Shown here piece after piece: positions 1 through 8,765 of a stretch of DNA of 64,000 nucleotides (positions are counted from its first letter, which is position 1; each line of letters begins with the position of its first letter). The translations under genes and the position numbers were made by a program. This stretch comes from G963668435 sp963668435 (lineage in GTDB: Bacteria; Latescibacterota; Latescibacteria; Latescibacterales; Latescibacteraceae): the NCBI GenBank assembly GCA_963668435.2, contig CAXXSC010000010.1, forward strand, positions 310,001 through 374,000, read 5' to 3'. The notes beneath the pieces were generated by a model, which made no database searches, had not been told where the DNA came from, and worked only from the letters and a program-made list of their open reading frames with translations.

Positions 1-680
1 GCCGAACCGGAAAGATGGGATTCATCCGCAATCTCAGCGCCGGTGAAATTGTCGGCCAGCTGTTAAAGATACGCTCCTCACTCCGTTCACGCGGCGAGGA
101 TATCAGCAATATTGTGTTCATGGGCATGGGTGAGCCGCTGGACAATCTCGAAGCTGTCATCAAAGCCATCAAGATCATCAACATGGAGACCGCCCTCGGT
201 ATCGGACAGCGTAAAATCACTGTCTCGACCTGCGGCATTGCACCGGCAATGTTCGAATTGAACAGGCAGTTCAAACGGATCGGCCTGGCAATATCCCTCA
301 ACGCAACGACAGAGCAGCTCCGCAGCGATCTCATGCCGATCAACAGGACCTACCCCCTCGCCGACCTTCTGGATGCAGCACACGATTTCTCACAGCAGAC
401 AAACCGGCGTGTCACTTTCGAGTATATCCTCATGAAGGGGGTCAACGATTCCGTTAAGGACGCCCGTGCGCTCATAAAAATCGCCCGGCGTATCCCTTCG
501 AAAATCAACCTGATCATTTTCAATGAATTCGAGGACGCCCCTTTCAGAAAACCGTCCGAAACATCGGCCCTCGCTTTCCAGAAAATCCTCACCGACAATC
601 ATGTCACCGCATTCATCAGGAAGAGCAAAGGCAGTGAAATCCTTGCAGCCTGCGGTCAGCTCGCATCGAAAAAACAGTAA
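1..680 (+). CDS. rlmN: 23S rRNA (adenine2503-C2)-methyltransferase, 3' part
   Basis: Partial radical-SAM methyltransferase that methylates C2 of A2503 in 23S rRNA (and A37 of some tRNAs in characterised members). The frame is already open at the first bases and reads RTGKMGFIRNLSAGEIVGQL, the conserved RlmN stretch immediately after the CxxxCxxC iron-sulfur motif, so that motif and the N-terminus lie outside the window. Further family blocks are VFMGMGEPLDN, ITVSTCGI (with the methyl-carrying Cys region), LAISLNA and FEYILMKGVNDS. The frame ends with a normal TAA, and about 225 residues remain of a family length near 350. Strong assignment; no downstream partner on the same strand. Confidence 0.95.
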   Translation, partial: RTGKMGFIRNLSAGEIVGQLLKIRSSLRSRGEDISNIVFMGMGEPLDNLEAVIKAIKIINMETALGIGQRKITVSTCGIAPAMFELNRQFKRIGLAISLNATTEQLRSDLMPINRTYPLADLLDAAHDFSQQTNRRVTFEYILMKGVNDSVKDARALIKIARRIPSKINLIIFNEFEDAPFRKPSETSALAFQKILTDNHVTAFIRKSKGSEILAACGQLASKKQ

Positions 681-837
681 TCCACTCACGATTTGAGCTT
701 CGAAACTGGCTGCCGTGTATTTCACAGACATTTGATGCAGCAAAGTGGTTTGCCCTGAATCGAAGCAAAGTGAGAAATCGTCCCATTTTGTCCGAATATA
801 TTATCTTTGCCAATCCTGTTCTATTTCCTTTGTACAT

Positions 838-866
838 AAAAAAAGAGCCCGCCAATAGACGGGCCC
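838..866 (-). terminator. Rho-independent terminator of kduI (possibly bidirectional)
   Basis: On the minus strand a 7-bp stem (GGGCCCG pairing with CGGGCTC, one G:U) with an 8-nt loop is followed directly by seven T. It begins about 20 nt after the kduI stop. On the plus strand the hairpin is followed by only four T, so it could also help end rlmN. Confidence 0.8.
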
Positions 867-887
867 TTTTGATAATATCTGTTCCAC

Positions 888-1718
888 TTATTCGATATCG
901 TTGACCTTGATACCGTCCATATCGGTGAAATCCTGATTCTCGCCACCCATTGCCCAGACAAAAGCGTAATTGGTGGTTCCGGCACCGGCATGGATCGACC
1001 AGCTCGGAGAAATAACAACCTCACCGTCGCGAACGACAATGTGGCGGGTTTCCGAGGGCTCGCCCATGAAATGGAAGACCGCATCGTTTTCGTTGAGGTT
1101 GAAATACATGTAGACCTCGGAACGGCGCTCATGAGTATGCGGTGCCATGGTATTCCAGACACTGCCCTCTTCGAGAAGTGTACAGCCCATAACCAGCTGG
1201 CAGCTCTTGATACCGGCGGGATGGATATACTTGTTGATAGTGCGCTCATTGCTCTCTTTAAGGCTGCCGAGCTTGACCGGTTCGGCATCAGCGATCTTCG
1301 CGTGTGTTGTCGGATAACCGGTATGGGCCGGATAACTGACAATGTAGAAGCGCGCGGGATCGTCAGCGGAAGCGCTCGAGAACTCGATTTCCTTGCTGCC
1401 GCGTCCGATATAGAGAGCGTCGAGTTTCACCATGTCGAATGTGTCTCCATCGACCGTGATCTTGCCTTCACCGCCAATATTGATAACACCAACCTCACGG
1501 CGCTCACAGAAAAAAGCGGCTTTGAGCTCGTCACCAGCTTCAAGTTTGAGGGTGTCGCCAGTGGGAACGGCGCCACCGACAATGACCCTGTCCACATCGG
1601 AATAGATCATATTGATCTCACCGGGAACGAAAGCGTCCTGCATGAGAAAACTCTCGCGCAGTTCAGCGGTGTTCATGATTTCAAAACGAAGTGGATCGGG
1701 AGCATAACGGATGTCCAT
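888..1718 (-). CDS. kduI: 5-dehydro-4-deoxy-D-glucuronate isomerase (KduI)
   Basis: Isomerises 5-keto-4-deoxyuronate to 3-deoxy-D-glycero-2,5-hexodiulosonate in the cytoplasmic breakdown of unsaturated uronates released from pectin and similar polymers. The 276-residue length is that of the family. The cupin-like zinc site is intact: His194 and His196 in PHTHERRSEVYMYF, Glu201, and His243 in SPSWSIHAGAG. The start is supported by AAGGAG six bases upstream of ATG. No kduD, kdgK or kdgA is adjacent; the nearest related gene is the hexuronate-type MFS transporter at 26-27 kb. A monocistronic transcript is likely, because parB ends 160 bp upstream and a terminator follows. Confidence 0.95.
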   Translation of the reverse strand: MDIRYAPDPLRFEIMNTAELRESFLMQDAFVPGEINMIYSDVDRVIVGGAVPTGDTLKLEAGDELKAAFFCERREVGVINIGGEGKITVDGDTFDMVKLDALYIGRGSKEIEFSSASADDPARFYIVSYPAHTGYPTTHAKIADAEPVKLGSLKESNERTINKYIHPAGIKSCQLVMGCTLLEEGSVWNTMAPHTHERRSEVYMYFNLNENDAVFHFMGEPSETRHIVVRDGEVVISPSWSIHAGAGTTNYAFVWAMGGENQDFTDMDGIKVNDIE

Positions 1719-1881
1719 GACTATCTCCTTTATATGTTTAGGTTATGTACTTTCATTCCGGTTCAGAAAAAATCATCTCTACATGCACGTCAAAACAATA
1801 TGCCACATGAAACTGTAATCTCAAAATGATTCTTTTGTTAGAAATCTGAAAGACATTTCACGCGGCTTGAGTCTGAGGGCT

Positions 1882-2763
1882 TTATCGTTCTGCGCTGTTT
1901 TTAATAGTATCGAGAATACGTTCGAGATCATCGCTCGAATAATAACTGATCTCGATCCTGCCTTTCTTGTCACCACCTTTGAGCCTGACATCGGTACCGA
2001 GAAAACGCTGAAAATCCTCCTTGATCTCGAGCAAGTAAGAGGACTGCTCTTTCACTTTCGGTGGATTATCCGCTTTTTCGACAGCCTTTTTCACCAGTTC
2101 CTCGGCTTTTCGTGCCGAAAGCCCCTCCGCCGCTATCTTTTTTGCCAGTGCGAGTTGTAATTCCCGATCCTGAACAGTCACCAACGCACGTGCGCTTCCC
2201 GGTGCAAGTTTTTCCTCGCTGACCATTGCCTGAATATGCTGAGGAAGATTCAGGAGCCTGAGCATATTCGCAACGGTGCTCCTGTTTTTTCCCACACGGG
2301 CGGCAACCTCCTCCTGTGTCAGATCCATCGCATCCATTATCCTGCGATATGCTTTCGCTTCCTCTATCGCATTGAGATCCTGACGCTGGATGTTTTCAAT
2401 CAGGGATAGTACGAGAACTTCATCTTCGGTCTCCACTTCGAGAACGATCACTTCAATGCTGTCGAACTTGAGATCTTTGGCGGCGCGGAATCGGCGTTCA
2501 CCGGCAATCAGTTCAAAGAAATCCCCGTTGCGGCGGACAACAGGCGGTTCGATGATACCGTTTTCAGCAATGGAGCGTTTCAATTCCTCCATGGCATCAT
2601 CGACGAACACTTCACGCGGCTGGTTACGGTTCGGCACAATATCTCTAACGGGCACATTGAGAATACGCCGTGTTTTGCCGGCATATTCAAAAGTTGTGCG
2701 CTCATCTTCCGCATCGGGTCCGAATATCGCACCCAGTCCCTTGCCAAGAGCTTTCCTAGACAT
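1882..2763 (-). CDS. parB: Chromosome partitioning protein ParB (Spo0J)
   Basis: CTP-dependent DNA clamp that loads at parS and works with ParA in origin segregation. The 293 residues contain the N-terminal ParB/Srx domain with the CTP-binding box GERRFRA near residues 88-94, the ENIQRQDLN motif near 118-126, a helix-turn-helix (LTQEEVAARVGKNRSTVANMLRLL), and a C-terminal dimerisation region. Its ATG overlaps the end of parA by eight bases (ATGTCTAG), so the two are translationally coupled. The N-terminal MSRKALGKGLGAIF matches chromosomal ParB proteins rather than plasmid ones. No convincing parS lies in the operon itself. Confidence 0.95.
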   Translation of the reverse strand: MSRKALGKGLGAIFGPDAEDERTTFEYAGKTRRILNVPVRDIVPNRNQPREVFVDDAMEELKRSIAENGIIEPPVVRRNGDFFELIAGERRFRAAKDLKFDSIEVIVLEVETEDEVLVLSLIENIQRQDLNAIEEAKAYRRIMDAMDLTQEEVAARVGKNRSTVANMLRLLNLPQHIQAMVSEEKLAPGSARALVTVQDRELQLALAKKIAAEGLSARKAEELVKKAVEKADNPPKVKEQSSYLLEIKEDFQRFLGTDVRLKGGDKKGRIEISYYSSDDLERILDTIKNSAER

Positions 2764-3517
2764 TGCTGTCTACCTCCTTGGCAAGTTCGAGATAGGCTTT
2801 CGCACCAGCGGAGAGGATATCGTAGAGAATTATCGGTTTACCGAAAGAGGGTGCCTCACCGAGCTTGACATTACGCGTAATAACCGTGTCGTAAACCGTA
2901 TCTTCAAAATATGATTTCACTTCGTCCGACACCTGGTTCGAGAGATTAAGACGGCTGTCATACATGGTCAGGAGAATACCTTCTATTCTGAGATCGGTAT
3001 TAAGACGTTTCTGGACCAGCCTGATGGAGTTGAGAAGCTGTCCGACACCTTCGAGAGCATAATATTCACACTGTATCGGTATCAGCACCGATTGAGCCGC
3101 AACCATGGCATTCACCGTGAGAATGCCAAGCGAAGGCGGACAGTCTATGAAAATATAATCGAAATCTTTTTCCAGTTCACGGATAGCATAAAAGAGCTTA
3201 CGTTCACGCTCAAGCATGCTGACAAGTTCGACCTGGGCGCCGGAAAGACGGATGTTCGCGGGTATGAGCTTGAGAAAAGGAATTTCTGTTTCGAGAACGG
3301 CAGATCGCGGATCAACTTTCTCCAGAAGAACCTCATAGACCGTTTTCTCCTGGGCATCCTGATCGATACCGAGCCCCGAACTGGCATTTCCCTGCGGATC
3401 CATGTCAATGAGCAGGGTTCTCCGCTCGAGAGCAGCAAGGCTTGCCGAGAGATTCACTGCGGTCGTGGTCTTCCCCACACCGCCCTTCTGATTGGTAATG
3501 GCAATTATTCGAGCCAT
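2756..3517 (-). CDS. parA: Chromosome partitioning ATPase ParA (Soj)
   Basis: Walker-type ATPase that binds nucleoid DNA and moves ParB-parS complexes. It shows the deviant Walker A motif KGGVGKTTTAVNL close to the N-terminus, the A' segment LLIDMDPQGNAS, and Walker B YIFIDCPPSLG. An in-frame GTG lies two codons upstream at 3523. I place the start at the ATG because the family begins MARIIAITNQKGG, but neither codon has a well-spaced ribosome-binding site (AGGTG sits only 3 nt before the ATG). The length of about 253 residues is normal. It is first gene of the parAB operon, with a candidate promoter about 55 nt upstream. The rsmG/gidA genes often found beside parAB are absent. Confidence 0.95.
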   Translation of the reverse strand: MARIIAITNQKGGVGKTTTAVNLSASLAALERRTLLIDMDPQGNASSGLGIDQDAQEKTVYEVLLEKVDPRSAVLETEIPFLKLIPANIRLSGAQVELVSMLERERKLFYAIRELEKDFDYIFIDCPPSLGILTVNAMVAAQSVLIPIQCEYYALEGVGQLLNSIRLVQKRLNTDLRIEGILLTMYDSRLNLSNQVSDEVKSYFEDTVYDTVITRNVKLGEAPSFGKPIILYDILSAGAKAYLELAKEVDSNV

Positions 3518-3572
3518 AGTCACCTGTTTATAAATAATTTATCGTTCACACCAATGATGAGTCAGATTACTA

Positions 3573-3601
3573 AATATAGATTTTTTCCCCTTGGAAATCA
3601 A
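3573..3601 (-). promoter_or_regulatory. Candidate sigma70-type promoter of parAB
   Basis: Minus-strand TTGATT, 17-bp spacer, TATATT, about 55 nt upstream of the parA start, in the only intergenic space before the operon. It matches five of six and five of six consensus bases. Confidence 0.5.
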
Positions 3602-3660
3602 GCACGGAAGTGACTGATCGCAAGAAAGGTTGAAGTCATATAAAAGAAATGGCGGGACTG

Positions 3661-4650
3661 TTATTCTGTTTCCGGGGTATAGCGGACAAGCCCGCGGGGT
3701 GTTCCGATCCAGATAATACCATTTATAAGATCGGCTGCAAGGGCGGTGACCGGTTCTGCATTTACCTCGTCAGGAAGGTCGAAATCGTGCCAGGAACCGG
3801 CAGCAAACATACACAGGCCGCCCTCGGTCGCGACCCAGAGATTGTGGGTCCAATCCTCGACAAAATCATGTATCACCGGCGAAGGGATGCCATCGGCGGT
3901 ACCGTATTTTTTCCACGATGCGCCGTCATATGCACTTATACCGTTCACCGTCCCGCACCACACTGTTCCATCAAAAGTCCTGTAGAGCACATTGACAACC
4001 GGACTGGAAATCGAAGAACCTGCAATCAGAGTCCATTCGGCACCATCATAATATGTGAGACCGTCTGTGGTACCCACCCATACTTTGTTGGTTGCATCGA
4101 TCGCAATGGAACTGACAACATCGCCTGGAAGGCCGTTTACACTCGTGAAATTCCGCCATCCGGACAATGAATTATAGACACTGACACCACCGACACTGCC
4201 AAACCAAATGGTACCATCCGGCTGAACAGCCAGAGAGGTCACATAACGATGGACAAGGCTGTCCATATCGGCAAGCGCGGTCCAATCGCTGCTGTACACT
4301 GACGGCCCTGAAACTGTCCCAAGCCAGATATCCGCAGTCATGCTGTTGAATGCGAGCGAGGTGGTCTCCATGTTCGGTATATCGGAATCGGCGCCATAGA
4401 CAACGCTGGTGCTATCGGTGGCCGACAGATAGCTGACACCGTTCAGTGTGGCAACCCAAACACCGCCTCGCACATAATCAGCCAGAATGTCGACGACTGT
4501 GTTGTCGGCAAGACCGTCATCCGCCGTATAGACAGTAAAACTGCTCGATCCGCTTTCATCTTCATCATCGAGCGTGGTGCCGTCACAGGAAAACAGCGCG
4601 ATACAGCACAGCAGGAGAATGGCAAGCGGATACCCTGTCGGTGATTTCAT
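3661..4650 (-). CDS. Propeller lipoprotein with seven Reg_prop repeats
   Basis: A 329-residue exported protein with a signal peptide and lipobox (IALFSC, Cys22), so probably anchored to a membrane outside the cytoplasm. After an acidic/Ser-rich linker it carries seven repeats of the W(V/I)GT..G(L/V).Y type (VWVATLNGVSYL, IWLGTVSGPSVY, IWFGSVGGVSVY, VWVGTTDGLTYY, VWCGTVNGISAY, LWVATEGGLCMF, IWIGTPRGLVRY), enough for one seven-bladed beta-propeller. Such Reg_prop blades are best known from the periplasmic sensors of hybrid two-component proteins. Here the propeller is free-standing and starts 14 nt after an NtrC-type regulator gene. GGAGG precedes the ATG. Function not known; ligand sensing or surface binding is inferred. 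Confidence 0.85.
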   Translation of the reverse strand: MKSPTGYPLAILLLCCIALFSCDGTTLDDEDESGSSSFTVYTADDGLADNTVVDILADYVRGGVWVATLNGVSYLSATDSTSVVYGADSDIPNMETTSLAFNSMTADIWLGTVSGPSVYSSDWTALADMDSLVHRYVTSLAVQPDGTIWFGSVGGVSVYNSLSGWRNFTSVNGLPGDVVSSIAIDATNKVWVGTTDGLTYYDGAEWTLIAGSSISSPVVNVLYRTFDGTVWCGTVNGISAYDGASWKKYGTADGIPSPVIHDFVEDWTHNLWVATEGGLCMFAAGSWHDFDLPDEVNAEPVTALAADLINGIIWIGTPRGLVRYTPETE

Positions 4651-4664
4651 TCATTCCTCCGCGT

Positions 4665-6056
4665 TTAATCACTGTCGCCGGACATGAGACCGTATTTAGC
4701 GAGCATCTTCCTCAACGTGTTCCGCGAGACACCCAGCATTTTTGCCGCCTCGCTCTGATTGCCCGCAAGACGTGCCATGATCTTTGTCAGAAGCGGCTTT
4801 TCAATCCGTTCGCGTGCGAAATCAAGCATATCCGGGTGGTCGCTCTCGATAATGGAAGAAACCATGGAATCAATATCCTCGCGGCTGTTTTTGCCGGGCA
4901 CATCGCCGGTAAAAGCACCCATGCTCGACAGGCTGTCCGACTGGAGTACAACCATCCGGTGGACGTAATTCTCCAGCTCACGCACATTGCCGGGCCAGTC
5001 ACGGAGTATCAGTGACTTCACATGCTCCTCGGTCAGTTTGAAAGCAAGACCGTATTTTTCATTATAGCGATCAACAAAATATTTGGCAAGCGCGGGAATG
5101 TCGGCACTTCTTTCGCTGAGAGAAGGAATATGAATCGGCACAACCATGAGACGGTAATACAGGTCCTCCCGGAAATGCCCTTCCATGCTCATTTTTGAAA
5201 GATCGGCATTGGTCGCGGCGATTATCCGGGTATCGACAGAAATCGTATCGGATGAACCCACACGGTCGAATTCGCTGTTCTGAAGAAAACGGAGTAGTTT
5301 TGCCTGGAGATCAAGACGCATGGTGCCAATCTCATCGAGAAAGAGCGTTCCGGCATCGGCCATTTCACATTTACCGATACGGTTTTCGGTCGCACCGGTA
5401 AAAGCACCTTTGACATGGCCGAACAGCTCGCTTTCAAGAAGTTCCGCGGGAATGGATGCACAGTTCACGGTAATAAACGATTTGTCACGCCGGGACGAGT
5501 GATAGTGAATAGCACGGGCTAAAAGATCTTTGCCAGTACCGGTCTCACCGGTGATGAGAACAGGGCTATCGGTCGAGGCCACACGGCCCAGTATCTTAAA
5601 AAGTTCGCGCATCGGCTGAGAATCGCCAATAATACGCTGTGTCGCCCCGGGAGAGGGCACGGACGCTTCGATTGCGGTGCTTTCCCGTTTCTGTACAGCA
5701 CGCTGGGCAAGATCAAGAAGCTCATCGATATCGAATGGCTTGACAATATAATCGAATGCACCGAGCTTCATCGCTTCGACCGTATTTTCCATATTCGAAT
5801 GCGCCGTTATCATGATCGTTTCCGGCGGATCGGGTAGTTCGCGAAGCTTTTCAAGCGCCGTGAGCCCATCCATTACCGGCATTTTGATATCCATGACAAC
5901 GAGTGAATAGCGTTTTTTCTGCACCATATCAAGGCCGAGCTGCCCGTTATCAGCATTGTCGACAAGATAGCCGTCGTCCTCAAGCGCTTTTCTGATCACC
6001 CATGATATTGACTTATCGTTATCAACTACCAAAACAGAATATTTCGTATCTGCCAT
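4665..6056 (-). CDS. NtrC-family sigma-54-dependent response regulator
   Basis: Three-domain transcription activator for RNA polymerase with sigma-54. The receiver domain reads VLVVDNDKSISWVIRKAL, with the phospho-acceptor Asp in LVVMDIKMPVMDG and the Lys in YIVKPFDIDE. Next comes an AAA+ domain with Walker A GETGTGKD, the sigma-54 contact loop GAFTGA and Walker B LFLDEIG, then a Fis-type helix-turn-helix (GNQSEAAKMLGVSRNTLRKML). The 463 residues and the receiver wording are very close to NtrC proper. I start at the ATG of MADTKYS with GGGA upstream; an in-frame TTG lies seven codons earlier. No histidine kinase is encoded nearby. Its neighbours are an exported TPR protein upstream and the propeller lipoprotein downstream. 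Confidence 0.92.
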   Translation of the reverse strand: MADTKYSVLVVDNDKSISWVIRKALEDDGYLVDNADNGQLGLDMVQKKRYSLVVMDIKMPVMDGLTALEKLRELPDPPETIMITAHSNMENTVEAMKLGAFDYIVKPFDIDELLDLAQRAVQKRESTAIEASVPSPGATQRIIGDSQPMRELFKILGRVASTDSPVLITGETGTGKDLLARAIHYHSSRRDKSFITVNCASIPAELLESELFGHVKGAFTGATENRIGKCEMADAGTLFLDEIGTMRLDLQAKLLRFLQNSEFDRVGSSDTISVDTRIIAATNADLSKMSMEGHFREDLYYRLMVVPIHIPSLSERSADIPALAKYFVDRYNEKYGLAFKLTEEHVKSLILRDWPGNVRELENYVHRMVVLQSDSLSSMGAFTGDVPGKNSREDIDSMVSSIIESDHPDMLDFARERIEKPLLTKIMARLAGNQSEAAKMLGVSRNTLRKMLAKYGLMSGDSD

Positions 6057-6082
6057 CGTTTTCCCGACATTTATCAATGCAG

Positions 6083-7120
6083 CTATTTATTTATTGAAAG
6101 CGGTATATCTAAAAATTTTCTCGCCCCTTTAACACGGTCTTTCTGCCTATTTTCCAGGTCATGTATTTCTGCGCACTCAATGACTTTTTCCGCGTATTCA
6201 TGGCATCTATCGTCCATAGAGAGGTCACTTGCAAGGACAGCGAGTTTCCACCAGCAGCGCAACGGACCGGAACCGTCATCATCCGGATCATGGCTCAAGT
6301 TGTCGGCAAGTGCGGTAAAAACACGTTCAGCCCTATTAAAATCCCCCTGTTTCTTATATCCCTCGCCGAGTTGCCAGGCAAAAAGACGGCAATGGGGATA
6401 TTTTTTAGCCAGTGTTTCGGCAAGAGCCACCGCACGTGCCGGATCGGCTTCCAGCAGCATTTCCAAAAGCACGGTATTCGCCAGCGGCCCGGTCAGTGCG
6501 CCCTTTTCTATTGCCTGCTCCACGACCTCGATACCTTTCTCCGGATCGGGATTTACAAAGGGCAGCCAATTGAAACGTTGTGCCGCCACACTCCTCCAGA
6601 AACGGTAGCTGCCGATCATAAGACAGGCATCATAAAACGCCGGATCATCCCTGGCGATCTGCTCCATGGTCTTGGCTGCGCCGCGGCTGTTGATGATGCC
6701 TTTCATGAAACTGCCGTTCATGACATCCCAGGCCCCTGCCAGTGCTTTCGACGAGGCAAGATAATATCGGAGCCTGTTATCGGATGGTGTTTCCAGCAGC
6801 TGCCATTCGATAAGGGTGTTGCATTTTTTCAGCAGTTCGAAAAACTCTGCGTGTCTGCTGTTGTCCTCGTAGTCAGTGCCTGCATACTGTATAACAGCGG
6901 CGGCAAACAGTGGTCCTGCGGGATCTTTCGGAAAAGCCTCGCAATGACGTTTCGCTATTTCCTCCGCCTCACGGTAATTTCCTTCGAGGACACTGGCGCT
7001 CACAGCCCTGTAGAGATCCACAGGCACCTGTATTTGCACATGTTCCCCTGCAATCGTCGTGTTACATATCAACAAAACGGCAATAAACAGGAAACGCCCG
7101 ATCAACAGAAATCGAATCAT
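6083..7120 (-). CDS. Exported TPR-repeat protein
   Basis: A 345-residue protein with a clear N-terminal signal peptide (IRFLLIGRFLFIAVLLICNTTIAG), so periplasmic or surface-located. The rest is mostly alpha-helical with tetratricopeptide-like segments (for example LYRAVSASVLEGNYREAEEIA and GEGYKKQGDFNRAERVFTAL), suggesting a protein-protein interaction scaffold. No catalytic motif was recognised. It lies 34 nt after the NlpC/P60-like gene and 26 nt before the NtrC-type regulator, so it is in the same transcription unit. GGGGAG precedes the ATG at short spacing. Confidence 0.7.
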   Translation of the reverse strand: MIRFLLIGRFLFIAVLLICNTTIAGEHVQIQVPVDLYRAVSASVLEGNYREAEEIAKRHCEAFPKDPAGPLFAAAVIQYAGTDYEDNSRHAEFFELLKKCNTLIEWQLLETPSDNRLRYYLASSKALAGAWDVMNGSFMKGIINSRGAAKTMEQIARDDPAFYDACLMIGSYRFWRSVAAQRFNWLPFVNPDPEKGIEVVEQAIEKGALTGPLANTVLLEMLLEADPARAVALAETLAKKYPHCRLFAWQLGEGYKKQGDFNRAERVFTALADNLSHDPDDDGSGPLRCWWKLAVLASDLSMDDRCHEYAEKVIECAEIHDLENRQKDRVKGARKFLDIPLSINK

Positions 7121-7154
7121 ATACTCCCCTGCCTCTCAGCAGCACCGTCAGACA

Positions 7155-8624
7155 TCAGCGAAGCTCGAGAAATGTGACATCCTTACTGAAAAAATATCTC
7201 GGAAGACGCATATCGCCAACATTGGTTCGACGGACCTCATGCCAGACATCATTCTCGTCAGGATAACCGTAACCGTGCTGATCAAACACAAGCGGACGGC
7301 CGTTATCGTCACCGATATAGAGCTGACAGTGACCTCCGCAGCTCTGAATCGTAACAAAAGGCTCGTTGGCGGCAACAGCCTTGATATAGGCATCCTTGCC
7401 CATATCAGTGGTCAGAACTTTCGTGTTCCGGTCGTTAAAGAACGTGAAAAGTGTGCCGTGATTGGGCAGATCGAAACCGAAACAGGCGAACACGTCGCTG
7501 TAGGCGCGTTCGTGCTGACGGCCGAACCAGGCACCGCTCCAATCGTAGGTATCACCGAGCTGTTTGAATGCGATGGAAATGATATTTCTACGTGTATAGG
7601 GCACAAAACCGACATGAACGTCCTCGCTTTTCGGCATCCAGACCGATGCAAACTCAAGTGAGCCATCCATTTTTCTGACCGGAACTTTGACCAAAAGCGG
7701 ATCGCTGTCAGCAGAGATGGGCAAACGGCTTCCAAGACCGAGCCAGCCCGAAGCGATTGTGCATGAAGGATTGCCGTAATAGAGGACACGGCCTTTTGTG
7801 GCTATCACAAAATCTCTGTCATTGACAAATTCGTTGATAACATTTTTGGAACCGAAGGCGACATTCTCCGCCCTGACCCAACCATACCCGGCTTTGCAGA
7901 ACACAAAGAGGTATTCACCGCTTTTCGACACATGAAGCACCTGGACCGCCTTGCCGATATTGAGGAAAGCGATATTCCACTGGTCCCAGCGTGTCTTTCT
8001 CGACTGGGTCAGACCGAGCTGCATCGGGAAGAACGACGGGATATTCCTCAGGCGTGTCGGACGGACAGTAATGGCACTTTTTACCGCAACGCTGGCGGGC
8101 ACGGCATCCAGCGCCATTTCCTCTTCGAACACCTTGAGCTCATCATCACTGTAGGTTATCGCAAGCGCATTTCCGTATGGGCGTTTATAGAGATAATCGA
8201 TCTCGTCGCGAATGCGTACACGCACAGTATCAGCCACAGCAGCTCGGTTAAATGTTGTGAGATCAGGGGTTCTAAGCGACCACCCGGGCCACCAGTTGAC
8301 AATATCCGGTTTCCTGACCGCAGGCTCGTCAGCAAAGGGATCATCCTGGGCAAGACGTTTCTGCCAGGCTTCATTCATAGCGGCGATCTGTTTCCCGTCA
8401 AGAATAACAGTATCAGGCTCATCCATACGCGACACCCAGTATTCCACAGTCTGGAATTTCGCATCGATCCAGGGAAGCGGATCGGGAGCATGATTATACA
8501 GGAGATCATCCGGCTCAGGAATGACATCATGGGTTTTGGGATCGATCTTTTCCGCGTATGCACCAATGGACAGAAAGATTCCCACCATCAGCAGGGCCGC
8601 AATTGATTTCACTGGTCTGCGCAT
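7155..8624 (-). CDS. Exported SH3/NlpC-P60-like protein lacking the usual catalytic Cys
   Basis: An exported 489-residue protein resembling the NlpC/P60 peptidoglycan hydrolases that have an N-terminal helical region and two SH3 domains. The SH3-like part runs around residues 190-340 and the C-terminal hydrolase-like part from about residue 345 (ISIAFKQLGDTYDWSG). The His site (GGHCQLYIG) and the third site (FDQHGYGY) are present. Where relatives have RDCS before FAPFG..LP, this sequence reads RQHERAYSDVFACFGFDLP, so the nucleophilic Cys appears to be His. It may be an inactive, cell-wall-binding homologue. I chose the ATG at 8624 because GGAG lies seven bases upstream; 8627 is equally in frame. 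First gene of the operon with TPR, NtrC-type and propeller genes. Confidence 0.72.
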   Translation of the reverse strand: MRRPVKSIAALLMVGIFLSIGAYAEKIDPKTHDVIPEPDDLLYNHAPDPLPWIDAKFQTVEYWVSRMDEPDTVILDGKQIAAMNEAWQKRLAQDDPFADEPAVRKPDIVNWWPGWSLRTPDLTTFNRAAVADTVRVRIRDEIDYLYKRPYGNALAITYSDDELKVFEEEMALDAVPASVAVKSAITVRPTRLRNIPSFFPMQLGLTQSRKTRWDQWNIAFLNIGKAVQVLHVSKSGEYLFVFCKAGYGWVRAENVAFGSKNVINEFVNDRDFVIATKGRVLYYGNPSCTIASGWLGLGSRLPISADSDPLLVKVPVRKMDGSLEFASVWMPKSEDVHVGFVPYTRRNIISIAFKQLGDTYDWSGAWFGRQHERAYSDVFACFGFDLPNHGTLFTFFNDRNTKVLTTDMGKDAYIKAVAANEPFVTIQSCGGHCQLYIGDDNGRPLVFDQHGYGYPDENDVWHEVRRTNVGDMRLPRYFFSKDVTFLELR

Positions 8625-8672
8625 CATAACTCTCCGGTTTGACATGAACAATCGTAATGTATTCTGCCTGAC

Positions 8673-8701
8673 AATATGTCGATTTTCCATCGATCTGGCA
8701 A
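8673..8701 (-). promoter_or_regulatory. Candidate promoter of the NlpC/TPR/NtrC/propeller operon
   Basis: Minus-strand TTGCCA, 17-bp spacer, CATATT, about 50 nt upstream of the first gene and just beyond the terminator of the preceding gene. Moderate consensus match only. Confidence 0.35.
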
Positions 8702-8710
8702 CAAATACTA

Positions 8711-8739
8711 TAAAAAAAGGAGAGGCTCACGGCCCCTCC
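8711..8739 (-). terminator. Rho-independent terminator after the 14-repeat propeller gene
   Basis: Minus-strand hairpin GGAGGGGC-CGTGA-GCCTCTCC (8 bp, one G:U) followed by seven T, 27 nt after the stop of the gene ending at 8766. Confidence 0.88.
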
Positions 8740-8765
8740 TTCTCTGATGTTCGTATGTCGATCCT

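Noticed and set aside
990..1829. A 279-codon plus-strand frame opposite kduI
   Set aside because: Antisense to a complete kduI with all zinc ligands; it also runs through the kduI promoter region.
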